In this document: positions 30,281 to 38,847 of the stretch, piece by piece
How the letters are laid out: each line of letters starts with the position of its first letter
Position numbering within the stretch: position 1 is the first letter of the stretch
From: an uncultured Clostridia bacterium
GTDB taxonomy: Bacteria; Bacillota; Clostridia; Christensenellales; CAG-917
Direction of reading: 5' to 3'
Assembly: GCA_934254835.1 (NCBI GenBank)
Contig: CAKQMI010000007.1
Coordinates: 1-52,206 of the forward strand
Length of the DNA: 52,206 nucleotides
Program-made: the position numbers and the translations under genes
Notes under the pieces: generated by a model
Seen by the model: the letters and a program-made list of their open reading frames with translations, nothing else
Told to the model about the DNA's origin: nothing
The model's database searches: none

Positions 30281-30494
30281 ATGCCAACCGTGAATAATAC
30301 GAACTGTGGTATTGCTCCGTGTTTTTGACTAAAAATGCGGGGCAACACTCCTTAGACCAGACCGTCGAGAGTTTCGATGATTTTTGGAAAAGACGAACGC
30401 AGTTGTACTTTATATTGTACTACAAGCGAGTATTTTCAAAAAAGCGCGAAAATATCGGCGGTTTGGCATAGTGCGTATTACTTACGGTTGGCAT
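30281..30494. repeat. Noncoding stretch bounded by 21-bp imperfect inverted repeats
   Basis: ATGCCAACCGTGAATAATACG at the left (30281-30301, written here as its 21 positions only for the arm comparison) matches the complement of 30474-30494 with two differences. The 170 bases between hold no gene. Confidence 0.4.
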
Positions 30495-30501
30495 GCCAAA
30501 A

Positions 30502-31557
30502 TTATTCGGTTATCGTGGTGTCGGCGTCGTCAAGCGCGACGTCGTCAAGTGGCATAGCCTCTTTTCCGAACAACGCTTTGAAATGCTCGCCTTTGAAAAT
30601 GAAGATTTCGCGACCAATCATCATCGAAAGGAAAGAAAGCGTTCCGCCAAACAAAACGTCACTCATATAGTGCGCGCCCGCGGCGATACGGCTGATTGCA
30701 ACGATACCCGTGAATGTGATGGTCACCGCATAGATGACGGGACGCGTCCACTTCTTGTCACCGATACTTTTCACAAGGTCGGGCAGGCAGATGAGCGTAT
30801 AAATAAGTCCCGCGGAATAAGTGTGCCCCGACGGGAACGACTTGCACTGGTCGGACGGAAGGAAAGGCATAACACCGCTTTCGGTAGAGTACGGTTTGCG
30901 TTTTCCGTTGGACTCCCACCAGTTTGTGAAGTTTGCAAATTCGCTGTCGCCGATGGCGTTCATCGTCCTGAATCTCATGCGACCGACGGGACCTTTTACA
31001 AAGTGTACGATAAGGTAGCCCGCCATAGCGACGATGATGACGAAAATCCATTTGATGAGAGCGTCGTTTGTTTCGGGTTTGACGTTCGACCATGCAAACA
31101 CCAAGCATACGCCTTCCGCAATCGCGATGACGGCGGAAATGAGCCACGTGTAAAATCCGCCCTTGATTTCCGCCTCGATGGGGATACCGTTGTTAAGCGA
31201 CGCGGTGACAGCCTCGGTGTAATATTTGAACACGTCCTGAATCGTCAGGAAAAATCCGACGAACACAAGAACAGCCGCAATGACCGACAACCAAATTTTC
31301 TTGTGTCTTATGCCCCACCAGAAAAGTATTGCGCCCGCAATCGACACGATAAGATAAATGGGGCTACTGCCCACCGCCTCGAAGAAAAGCGTGAAGACGC
31401 TCGTCGAAATATACGCGCCTTTCGGCAGTGCGTTTTTCGTGAGAATCTTGGATATCGCAAGGTCATAGTACGACGCGATAAGGGTAAGCCCCGTAAAAAT
31501 CACGGCGAACAAAGCGAATGAAATAATCGTTTTAGCGCGCATTGATAATTTGTTCAT
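30502..31557 (-). CDS. PAP2-family membrane phosphatase
   Basis: The 351-residue membrane protein carries the three phosphatase motifs of the PAP2/acid phosphatase family: KGPVGRMRFR (an altered first motif), SFPSGHT and SRIAAGAHYMSDVLFG. Several membrane helices precede them. Such enzymes dephosphorylate phosphatidic acid, undecaprenyl pyrophosphate or related lipids at the membrane. The start at 31557 follows GGAGG. It lies 18 nt after gltX and is probably the last gene of radC-gltX-pap2. Confidence 0.88.
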   Translation of the reverse strand: MNKLSMRAKTIISFALFAVIFTGLTLIASYYDLAISKILTKNALPKGAYISTSVFTLFFEAVGSSPIYLIVSIAGAILFWWGIRHKKIWLSVIAAVLVFVGFFLTIQDVFKYYTEAVTASLNNGIPIEAEIKGGFYTWLISAVIAIAEGVCLVFAWSNVKPETNDALIKWIFVIIVAMAGYLIVHFVKGPVGRMRFRTMNAIGDSEFANFTNWWESNGKRKPYSTESGVMPFLPSDQCKSFPSGHTYSAGLIYTLICLPDLVKSIGDKKWTRPVIYAVTITFTGIVAISRIAAGAHYMSDVLFGGTLSFLSMMIGREIFIFKGEHFKALFGKEAMPLDDVALDDADTTITE

Positions 31558-31575
31558 AATTTCCTCCAAATTAAA

Positions 31576-33012
31576 TTAAAATAGCGTTAACGCATAATTT
31601 ATGCGTCTTAAACTCTCGTTTTTGCCAAGAATGTCCATAAGTTCGGTTGCACCGCCCGGCGTCACGTCACGCCCTGCGACGGCAACGCGCACCGCCCAAA
31701 ACAGTTGCTGTTTTTTGTAACCGTTGGCACCCGCAAACTCTTCGGACACCTTGAATAAGTTGTCGTTTGTCCACTCGGAAACGTTTTCGTAAACGGGCAA
31801 AATCTTTTCAAGAATTTCGTGCGCAAGTTCCACCGTGGTTTTGGATTTTTGGTGGTTGAAAAGCGCGGTATCGAAGCGACCGTACTCGTCCAAAAAAGCG
31901 ACTTTTTCGGGGATTTCCGAAAAGATTTCGACGCGTGAGCAAAGGATACGTCCGAGTTTTTCGTAGTCGTATTTGCCCTTTGCGCAACTCAAATCGAAGT
32001 AAGGACGCGCGTGCTCCATAAACACTTCAAACGGCAATTCCTTGACGTAAAGTTGATTGAGCCAGCGCATTTTTGCCTCGTCAAAGATACTTCCGCTTTT
32101 GGAAAGTCCCGCCACGTCGAACTTTTCGATAAGTTCGTCCATCGACATTTTTTCGGTGTTGTCCTTGGGGCTCCACCCGAGAAGGGAGATATAGTTTATT
32201 ATCGCTTCGGGCAAAAAGCCTTTGTTGATAAAGTCCTCGAAGTTGGCGTCGCCGTATCTTTTCGACAGTTTGTGCGAGGCGTCCTTCATAATGGGCGGAA
32301 GGTGCATATACTGCGGTCTTTCCCACCCGAACGCGTCGTAAATGAGGTTGTATTTCGGCGTGCTGGACAGGTACTCTACCCCGCGAATGACGTGCGAGAT
32401 TTTCATCAGGTGGTCGTCGATGACGTTTGCGAAGTTATAGGTGGGCATACCGTCCGACTTTATGAGGATATTGTCCTCAAGCTCCGAATAATCGACGGAA
32501 ATATCGCCATACACCATATCGTGATACGTCCCCGTGCCCTCTTTCGGGATATTTTGACGGATAACGTACGGCACGCCGTTTTTGAGATTTTCCTCGATTT
32601 CTTCCTTGGAAAGGTACAAGCAATGCTTGTCGTAAGTCCTCACGCCGTTTTCGTCGGTCAAGGTTTCGAGGCGCTCCTTCGTGCAGAAGCAGTAGTACGC
32701 ACCGCCGAGATCGATAAGTTTTTTGGCGTATTCCATATATATGGGTTTTCTTTCGCTTTGGATATAAGGACCGTAACCGCCGTCCTTATCGGGACCTTCG
32801 TCGTGGGTGATGCCCGAGGTTTTGAGCGTCCTGTAAATCAAATCGACCGCGCCCTCGACAAACCTTTCCTGATCGGTGTCCTCGATGCGCAGAATGAACG
32901 TGCCGTGGTTTTTCCTTGCAAACAAAAATGCGTACAGACACGTCCTCAGATTTCCGATGTGCATAAATCCCGTGGGGCTGGGTGCGAAACGGGTTCTTAC
33001 CATTTGTTCCAT
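31576..33012 (-). CDS. gltX: Glutamyl-tRNA synthetase
   Basis: The 478-residue class I synthetase has VRTRFAPSPTGFMHIGNLRT with the HIGH-type motif, FILRIEDTDQERF, MPTYNFANVIDDHLM and HKLSKRYGD as the KMSKS-type loop. It charges glutamate to tRNA-Glu, and in many clostridia also tRNA-Gln before amidation; no glutaminyl-tRNA synthetase or GatCAB genes are in this window. The start lies 1 nt after the radC stop. A second ATG three codons downstream is also possible because a GGA lies before it. Confidence 0.95.
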   Translation of the reverse strand: MEQMVRTRFAPSPTGFMHIGNLRTCLYAFLFARKNHGTFILRIEDTDQERFVEGAVDLIYRTLKTSGITHDEGPDKDGGYGPYIQSERKPIYMEYAKKLIDLGGAYYCFCTKERLETLTDENGVRTYDKHCLYLSKEEIEENLKNGVPYVIRQNIPKEGTGTYHDMVYGDISVDYSELEDNILIKSDGMPTYNFANVIDDHLMKISHVIRGVEYLSSTPKYNLIYDAFGWERPQYMHLPPIMKDASHKLSKRYGDANFEDFINKGFLPEAIINYISLLGWSPKDNTEKMSMDELIEKFDVAGLSKSGSIFDEAKMRWLNQLYVKELPFEVFMEHARPYFDLSCAKGKYDYEKLGRILCSRVEIFSEIPEKVAFLDEYGRFDTALFNHQKSKTTVELAHEILEKILPVYENVSEWTNDNLFKVSEEFAGANGYKKQQLFWAVRVAVAGRDVTPGGATELMDILGKNESLRRINYALTLF

Positions 33013-33013
33013 A

Positions 33014-33730
33014 TTAGTATTTTATACCGTCCTTCAAAAAGTTATTTACGTTTTGTTGTATTTTACCGCCGACGCCGTCCTCGACGAACGAGCAGTAGCC
33101 GAAGTCGCTGAAAATGTAGTGGTCGGTCAGTCGGATTTTTATGAGTTGCAACGCGGCGGCGATGGCGCGCGTAAGTTCGACGTCCTGAATGCTCGGCGAT
33201 ACGTCGCCCGACGGGTGGTTGTGCGCGATAACGACGGCAACCGCCTTATACTTCAACGCATTGTCCACGACGTCCCTGACGTCAACGCGGACTTCCTGCG
33301 GGATACCCGACGCAAGTTTGATGAGTTTTATCACCGCGCTTTTTGCGTCAAGACACAGCATATAAAAGTTTTCGGTTTTGTCACCGTAAAAAAGCGGGGA
33401 CAAATATCTGACCAAATCTCCGCGCGTCGAGATGATTTTTTTGCCTTTGTCGGCGTCCGAAACGTACAGCCTGAATATGCCTTTCATACTCGACAACAGC
33501 AACGCCGCGTTCGCCGTCATTCCGCTGACGCTAAGAAGCGCGTCGTAATCGGCACTCAATACGTTTCTGAAACTGCCGAATTTGGAAATGAGTTCGTGCG
33601 CGATACCGTTCGTATCCTTCCTCGGAATTGCGTGATATAAAAGATATTCCAACGCCTCGTGTGGCTGTAAACCCTCTATCCCCGACTGCAAAATACGCTC
33701 TCGCATTCTGTCACGATGTCCCTCATGCAT
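33014..33730 (-). CDS. radC: RadC-family JAB-domain protein
   Basis: The 238-residue protein has the RadC/YicR layout: an N-terminal helix-hairpin-helix region (HEALEYLLYHAIPRKD, SVSGMTANAALLL) and a JAB metalloprotein domain with HNHPSGDVSPSIQD, whose His, Ser and Asp form the metal site. The name RadC is historical; a direct DNA repair role is disputed. GAGGCG lies 6 nt before the start at 33730. First gene of the operon with gltX. Confidence 0.92.
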   Translation of the reverse strand: MHEGHRDRMRERILQSGIEGLQPHEALEYLLYHAIPRKDTNGIAHELISKFGSFRNVLSADYDALLSVSGMTANAALLLSSMKGIFRLYVSDADKGKKIISTRGDLVRYLSPLFYGDKTENFYMLCLDAKSAVIKLIKLASGIPQEVRVDVRDVVDNALKYKAVAVVIAHNHPSGDVSPSIQDVELTRAIAAALQLIKIRLTDHYIFSDFGYCSFVEDGVGGKIQQNVNNFLKDGIKY

Positions 33731-33837
33731 AAAATCGCCTCGTAATATTAGTTCACATTTATTACAAATAGTGTATAATAATATAATAAAAATTACAAAC
33801 GTTTTTCTCAACTTAAACGGATTTTTCGGAGGCTATA

Positions 33838-35127
33838 ATGGAAAAATATCAAAACGAACTCTTGAAAGACACCCTCGAATTGCTGTCGTTCGACGGCGAG
33901 GAAGGCAAGCCCGCGCCCGGCGCACCCTTTGGCGAAGGCAACAGACAGTGCCTCGACTGGTTTTTGAATAAGGCGAATTCCTTTGGGTTTTCGACAAAAA
34001 ACCTTGAGGGATATTGCGGAGTTGCCGACGTCGGCGACGGCGAGGCTTTTGGTATTCTCGGTCACCTCGACACCGTGCCCGTGGGCGACGGCTGGACGCA
34101 CAATCCCTACGGCGAAATCGACGGCGATATGATTTACGGCAGAGGCATCGTGGACGACCGCGGTCCCATGCTTGCGTGTCTGTACGCCGTGAAGTCGCTT
34201 TTGGACGAGGGACTTACCCCGAAAAAACGCATTCGCTTTATCGTCGGTTGCAACGAGGAAACGGGTTGGAAATGCATCAAGTATTACAACACCGTCGAGA
34301 AAATGCCCGAATCGGGGTTTTCGCCCGACGCCGACTTCCCCGTCATCAACTGCGAAAAAGGCATTGCAACGATTACCTTTGAAAAAAGTTATTCGGGCAA
34401 CGTCGAAATTTTTGGCGGAACTCGTCCCAACGTCGTGCCGAACGTCTGCACCGCGCGTATCCCCGACACCGCCGACAACCTTGCAATAATCGAAAAGTCC
34501 GATCTTGAATACGAGGTCGCGGACGGACGCATTGTCGTCACCGCCCACGGAAAATCCGCGCACGCCGCAACGCCCGCTCTCGGCGACAACGCAATCGTAA
34601 AAATGCTGAAAGTTTTGAGCGAGATCGACGTTGATTTCAAAAAGATTTATACGGCGTTCAAGACCTCCGACGGAAAAGGCGCGGGATTGGACCTTTGCGA
34701 CGACGTATCGGGTGCGCTGACCGTCAACCTCGGTATGATTTCCTCGCACGAAAAACTGACGTTCACCATAAATATCCGCTATCCCGTCACCGTCAAAAAA
34801 AGCACGATTGTCGATATTTTGGACAAGTGCCTTTATGACTTTATAATCGCACATTCGGAGTTTCAAGAGCCACTTTTTGTCGATAAAGACGATGATTTGG
34901 TGAAAACATTGCTTGCAACGTACAATGACGTAACGGGCGAAAACCGTGAAGCGGTGGCAATCGGCGGTGGCACCTACGCACGCGCATTAAACCACGGCGT
35001 AGCGTTCGGACCGGAGTTCCCGGGGGTTCCCTCTTCAATCCATATGCCCGACGAACGCACCCCGATAAGCACCTATATGAAGGTGTTCAAAATCTACCGC
35101 GAGGCAATAAAACGCCTGTGCTTTTAA
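33838..35127 (+). CDS. M20-family dipeptidase (PepV/Sapep-like)
   Basis: The 429-residue metallopeptidase has all M20 metal-site motifs: GHLDTVPVGDGW, GRGIVDDRGPML, NEETGWKC, SPDADFPVINCEKG and a C-terminal HMPDERTPI. The long interdomain part is in the size range of the Sapep/PepV group, which cleaves dipeptides in the cytoplasm with manganese or zinc. GGAGG lies before the start. It shares a terminator with the convergent amidase gene. Confidence 0.93.
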   Translation: MEKYQNELLKDTLELLSFDGEEGKPAPGAPFGEGNRQCLDWFLNKANSFGFSTKNLEGYCGVADVGDGEAFGILGHLDTVPVGDGWTHNPYGEIDGDMIYGRGIVDDRGPMLACLYAVKSLLDEGLTPKKRIRFIVGCNEETGWKCIKYYNTVEKMPESGFSPDADFPVINCEKGIATITFEKSYSGNVEIFGGTRPNVVPNVCTARIPDTADNLAIIEKSDLEYEVADGRIVVTAHGKSAHAATPALGDNAIVKMLKVLSEIDVDFKKIYTAFKTSDGKGAGLDLCDDVSGALTVNLGMISSHEKLTFTINIRYPVTVKKSTIVDILDKCLYDFIIAHSEFQEPLFVDKDDDLVKTLLATYNDVTGENREAVAIGGGTYARALNHGVAFGPEFPGVPSSIHMPDERTPISTYMKVFKIYREAIKRLCF

Positions 35128-35134
35128 TAAGTCG

Positions 35135-35167
35135 AAAAAAGGGTACGCCGAGCGCGTACCCTTTTTT
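35135..35167. terminator. Bidirectional terminator between dipeptidase and amidase genes
   Basis: GGGTACGC pairs with GCGTACCC around CGAGC, with A and T tracts on either side. Confidence 0.9.
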
Positions 35168-35885
35168 ACGTTGCGTAAACGTACAGATAATGCATTATCG
35201 CCGAAAACAACTGATAAGAAAATTCCTTTTGATAGTCCTCGCTTATCAAAAGTTTTTCGTCCTCCGCATTGCTCAAAAAACCGCACTCCACGATTGCAGA
35301 CGGCGCGGATACGGCGTTTATTATGTAAAAATCGCCAAAAAGCGCAACGTATTCTCGCCCGCCGTACTTTTTGTTGATGGCAAAATTTAGTTTTTGCATC
35401 AAAACCGAGGCAAGCGAAAAGGAAAGCGGATTTTTCTTGTCGTAAAAAACCTGCGCGCCACGCCGTGACGGTTGCGCCTTATAAAAGTTCATGTGGACGC
35501 TCAAAACAAGGTCGGGATCCGCCCCGTCGATTATCTCTTTTCTTTTGACAAAGTCGTCTTTTTTGAATCCTGTGACGCTTTTTGAGAGCGCGTACTTGTT
35601 TTTTCTGGTCAAAACGACTTTGACGCCCGCGTTTTCAAGGTAATTTTTCAGGATTTTGACCATTTTCAGGTTCAAATCGCTTTCAAGCGCGCCCGTATTC
35701 ACGCCGACAACCCCGCCGTCGGGCGAGCCGTGCCCCGCGTCCAGCACAACGACGTAAGAAGCGTCGATTTTTTTGTAATTTATCGTTTCGTTCGCATAAA
35801 CGACGCCAAAAAACGCAAAAATCACCAAAATAATCGCCGATATCGCAATACCCGTTCTGAAAATTGTTTGTCCGCACTTGTCCAC
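35166..35885 (-). CDS. N-acetylmuramoyl-L-alanine amidase (CwlD-like, Amidase_3)
   Basis: The 239-residue protein has one N-terminal membrane helix and an Amidase_3 domain with zinc ligands in VVLDAGHGSPDGG (His), NTGALESDLNL (Glu) and VLSVHMNF (His), and the catalytic Glu in AIVECGFLSN. It cuts the peptide off muramic acid in the cell wall; size and layout fit CwlD, which acts in spore cortex formation. The best start is GTG at 35885 with GGGAG 5 nt upstream; longer starts (TTG 35912, GTG 35900) lack a ribosome site. Confidence 0.88.
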   Translation of the reverse strand: MDKCGQTIFRTGIAISAIILVIFAFFGVVYANETINYKKIDASYVVVLDAGHGSPDGGVVGVNTGALESDLNLKMVKILKNYLENAGVKVVLTRKNKYALSKSVTGFKKDDFVKRKEIIDGADPDLVLSVHMNFYKAQPSRRGAQVFYDKKNPLSFSLASVLMQKLNFAINKKYGGREYVALFGDFYIINAVSAPSAIVECGFLSNAEDEKLLISEDYQKEFSYQLFSAIMHYLYVYAT

Positions 35886-35933
35886 AATACGCTCCCGCAC
35901 ATTTTTATTCAAAAATTGTATAAAAACGGGTGG

Positions 35934-35954
35934 TTATCCACCAAGTTATCCACA
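35934..35954. promoter_or_regulatory. Two DnaA-box-like 9-mers upstream of the amidase gene
   Basis: TTATCCACC (35934) and TTATCCACA (35946) are 12 bp apart, and the second is a consensus DnaA box. On the minus strand a TTGGTG-16-TATACA amidase promoter overlaps them. On the plus strand TTGACA-17-TAAAAA (35971-35999) may serve the PRC-barrel gene. The remaining bases to 36191 are A/T-rich with nothing else seen. Confidence 0.4.
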
Positions 35955-36191
35955 TTCGCACTATTTTATGTTGACAAACTCCACATTATTCGTTAAAAAT
36001 TTGTCGAATTGCGTTTGATTATTTCCGCCGACTTTTTTGAAATTTTTCGCAAATTTGCGGTTTTTAGCGGTGGATTTTTTTGCAGTTTTTTCCAAACCGC
36101 GAGTTTTTGGAAGAATATCGACATTTTTTGCAACATAAACGCCCCTTTTTTGAAATATGCTATTTTTGAAATACTTTTTGCGAGGTTTATT

Positions 36192-36905
36192 ATGCGAAAA
36201 ATCACCTCTTATTTGTCGTTGCCCGTCATTTCGGGCAGTAATCAGGAAATTTTGGGCACTATCACGGGGGTTTTGTGCGATAAGCGGTTGAAAACGGTGG
36301 AATTTTTCACCTTTTCCGACCTGTTTTCCGCCTTCCCGACAAGATATTACGTCGCACAAAGAAGCCTGAAACGAATTAACGACGATTCGGTTGTTTTGTC
36401 TAATCTTTTATGCATAAAAAACGACGCCGATATTTTTGGGAAAGACCTTGTCGAATTTCCCTTGGGCGCGCCCGTTTACACTTCGGACGGAAAAGCCTTG
36501 GGCGTGCTTTCCGATTTGTACTTCGGCGATACCGACAAAAAGTCCGTTGCCGTCATCGTCAACGATACGCCCGTGCTTGTCGAAAGGGTTGCGACCGTCG
36601 ATGCGCAAGGCGTGGTTCTTCTCCCCGACGGCAAAAAACGCATAAGAAAAAAGAAATCGCCCGTCATCGAAAAACCCGAAAAAGATTTTCAAGTGTCGCT
36701 TTTTGACGCAAATAAACCCTCCGCTCTCCCCGTCAAGGCGTTGTCCAACTACGGATTTTTGATTGGGCGTGTGGCGACGGCGTCCGTTTATGACAAGGAC
36801 AACCGCGTCATCGTCAAAAAAGGCGCGCTCGTCACGCAAGATATCGTGTTCAACGCCCACAGGAAAAACCGCCTCATCGCCCTGACGCTCTCGTCAAAAC
36901 CTTGA
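36192..36905 (+). CDS. PRC-barrel domain protein
   Basis: The 237-residue protein has at least two PRC-barrel-like units: SLPVISGSNQEILGTITGVL near the start and PLGAPVYTSDGKALGVLSDL in the middle, with a related pattern (YGFLIGRVATASVYD) near the end. PRC barrels occur in RNA-processing (RimM) and sporulation (YlmC/YmxH-type) proteins; this one is not placed further. GAGG precedes the start at 36192. Role unknown. Confidence 0.75.
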   Translation: MRKITSYLSLPVISGSNQEILGTITGVLCDKRLKTVEFFTFSDLFSAFPTRYYVAQRSLKRINDDSVVLSNLLCIKNDADIFGKDLVEFPLGAPVYTSDGKALGVLSDLYFGDTDKKSVAVIVNDTPVLVERVATVDAQGVVLLPDGKKRIRKKKSPVIEKPEKDFQVSLFDANKPSALPVKALSNYGFLIGRVATASVYDKDNRVIVKKGALVTQDIVFNAHRKNRLIALTLSSKP

Positions 36906-36921
36906 TTTTTGCACGTTTTCC

Positions 36922-36950
36922 TTGAAAAATCCGCGCGTTTGCAATATACT
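36922..36950 (+). promoter_or_regulatory. Promoter of the glycerate kinase gene
   Basis: TTGAAA and TATACT are 17 nt apart, 25 bases before the start codon. Confidence 0.8.
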
Positions 36951-36975
36951 GAATATATAAAGAAAGGCGGACGGT

Positions 36976-38088
36976 ATGGAAAACAAAAAAATTATCATTT
37001 GTCCCGACAGCTTCAAGGGGACGCTCACGGCGGAAGAGGTCGCGCTCACCATCGACCAAGCAATTAAGGACGTATTGCCCACTGCCGACACCTACGTTTT
37101 GCCCGTTGCGGACGGCGGAGAAGGCACTCTTGAATGTTTTCAGCGCGCGCTGAGCGGGCGACTTATCAGCGTCCGCACAAGAAACAGCAACTTCCGTCCC
37201 TGCACGGCGGAATACCTTTTGTCGCCGGTATGCGCGATTGTCGAAAGCGCAAAAGCCATCGGGCTTTCTTCGACAGAGTTCAAAAATCCCCAAAAAACCA
37301 CGACATACGGCGTCGGCGTCATCATCGAAGACGCATTAAAACGCACCGACGATATCGTGCTTGCCCTCGGCGGAAGCTCGACAAACGACGGCGGTGCGGG
37401 GATTGCGACAGCCCTTGGCGTAAAGTTTTTCGATAAATCCGGCGAGACTTTTATTCCCACCGGCGGAACTCTTAAAAACATCGACAGAATCGACGCGTCA
37501 AACGCTAAAAAGTTCAACCTGACTTGTATGTGCGACGTCGAAAATCCGTTGTGCGGTGAAAACGGCGCGTCCTACGTCTTTGCCCCGCAAAAAGGCGCCG
37601 ACTATATGATGGTCAAAGAGTTGGACGACGGTATGAAACATTTTGCAAACATTATAAAGCGCGACGTCGGCGTTGACGTCGAAAACCTCAGAGGCGGTGG
37701 CGCGGCGGGCGGAATCGCCGCGGGTATGGTCGCTTTCTTCAACGCAAAACTGACCTCGGGCATCGACGTAATGCTCAGCGGAACAGGCTTCGACTCTCTC
37801 CTCAAAACCGCGTCGCTGGTCGTCACCGGCGAGGGAAAACTCGACAGCCAGACGCTTGACGGAAAAGCCATCAGCGGTATAGTCGGTCACGCCAAAAAAT
37901 ACAACGTCCCCGTCATTGCCATTTGCGGACAAATCGCACTCGGCTTCGACCTTGAAAAATCGGGACTTGCGCTTGCGACGGCGACCTCGCCCGAGCACAC
38001 TCCGCTGTTGCCGTCAAGGAACTATAAAAAGGAATTGTACGACACCGCCGTCAAACTTTTTGAAGGTGTATTACACAAGAAATTTTAA
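36976..38088 (+). CDS. Glycerate kinase (GarK/GlxK family)
   Basis: The 370-residue protein has the family motifs CPDSFKGTLTAEEVA, PVADGGEGTLE, LALGGSSTNDGGAGIATALG, NPLCGENGASYVFAPQKGA and VVTGEGKLDSQTLDGKA. It phosphorylates D-glycerate, normally to 2-phosphoglycerate, feeding glycolysis. GAAAGGCGG lies upstream of the ATG. The gene stands alone between its promoter and terminator. Confidence 0.95.
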   Translation: MENKKIIICPDSFKGTLTAEEVALTIDQAIKDVLPTADTYVLPVADGGEGTLECFQRALSGRLISVRTRNSNFRPCTAEYLLSPVCAIVESAKAIGLSSTEFKNPQKTTTYGVGVIIEDALKRTDDIVLALGGSSTNDGGAGIATALGVKFFDKSGETFIPTGGTLKNIDRIDASNAKKFNLTCMCDVENPLCGENGASYVFAPQKGADYMMVKELDDGMKHFANIIKRDVGVDVENLRGGGAAGGIAAGMVAFFNAKLTSGIDVMLSGTGFDSLLKTASLVVTGEGKLDSQTLDGKAISGIVGHAKKYNVPVIAICGQIALGFDLEKSGLALATATSPEHTPLLPSRNYKKELYDTAVKLFEGVLHKKF

Positions 38089-38102
38089 GACGATATTACG
38101 CA

Positions 38103-38137
38103 AAAAGCCTGCAAGAAATTGCAGGCTTTTGCGTTTT
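38103..38137 (+). terminator. Terminator of the glycerate kinase gene
   Basis: AAAAGCCTGCAA pairs with TTGCAGGCTTTT around GAAA. Confidence 0.9.
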
Positions 38138-38169
38138 TAGGGGGATTTCGGAAATTATGTTAGATTTTA

Positions 38170-38586
38170 TTATTCGATAGTGATTGTGCGCTGTTTCTCG
38201 GGTTTATCTGCCATTTTGGGCACATTAACCGTCAATACGCCATTGTCGTACTTTGCTTTGATGTTGTCCTCGTCCACGTCGCCGACGTAATAGTTACGAC
38301 TGCAAGACGACGTTCTTTCTTGGCGAATATAACCGTTTTTGTCTTCCTCGGACTTCTCCTCTTTCTTTGCGGAAACCGTAAGATAGCCATCGTTGATGTC
38401 CACCGTAATATCCTTTTTGTCATAGCCGGGAATTTCGACCTCAAGGACGTACTCTTTGTCGTTTTCTTTGACGTCGGTACGCATCAAATCGCCGTCGTAA
38501 ATCGGGCGGAAGAAGTTGTCAACCGCAACGCCGAAGTTGTCAAGACCTTTTTCAAATTTGTCCCATCTGGTAATATAGTTTTTCAT
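38170..38586 (-). CDS. Hsp20/alpha-crystallin family small heat-shock protein
   Basis: The 138-residue protein has the alpha-crystallin domain: MRTDVKENDKEYVLEVEIPG, KKDITVDINDGYLTVSAKK, then NGVLTVNVPK and a short tail. It binds unfolding proteins in oligomers without ATP. The start at 38586 follows AAGGAA. A CIRCE element sits directly at the predicted transcription start, so HrcA repression is expected. Confidence 0.95.
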   Translation of the reverse strand: MKNYITRWDKFEKGLDNFGVAVDNFFRPIYDGDLMRTDVKENDKEYVLEVEIPGYDKKDITVDINDGYLTVSAKKEEKSEEDKNGYIRQERTSSCSRNYYVGDVDEDNIKAKYDNGVLTVNVPKMADKPEKQRTITIE

Positions 38587-38636
38587 AATATGCACTTCCT
38601 TATTTGTTTATTTTTAGCAATCACTGTTCGCGACTG

Positions 38637-38663
38637 TTAGCACTCGTTCCCTTTGACTGCTAA
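38637..38663. promoter_or_regulatory. CIRCE operator (HrcA site)
   Basis: TTAGCACTC and GACTGCTAA form the CIRCE inverted repeat with the standard 9-nt spacer; only one base differs from the consensus right arm. Confidence 0.92.
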
Positions 38664-38667
38664 TTAT

Positions 38668-38695
38668 ATTATACACCCGTTTTTCACTTTGTCAA
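38668..38695 (-). promoter_or_regulatory. Promoter of the hsp20 gene
   Basis: TTGACA and TATAAT are 16 nt apart, immediately upstream of the CIRCE element. Confidence 0.88.
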
Positions 38696-38847
38696 TACCT
38701 ATTATGCAAATTTTTTAAATTTTTTTGCACTGTCTTTTACAATCTCGTCGATTTTTCTTGAAAGTTAATAAGGATATGATGTAAAATAAACTTAATGTAT
38801 GAAATAATGCACACACGCGTACATACGCATAAGGAAAGGGGATTATT

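Noticed and set aside
33014..33016. Frameshift joining radC and gltX, which are only 1 nt apart
   Set aside because: Both reading frames are complete with normal ends, so this is tight operon packing.
35934..35999. Replication origin
   Set aside because: Only two DnaA-like boxes are present, with no dnaA, dnaN or further box cluster.
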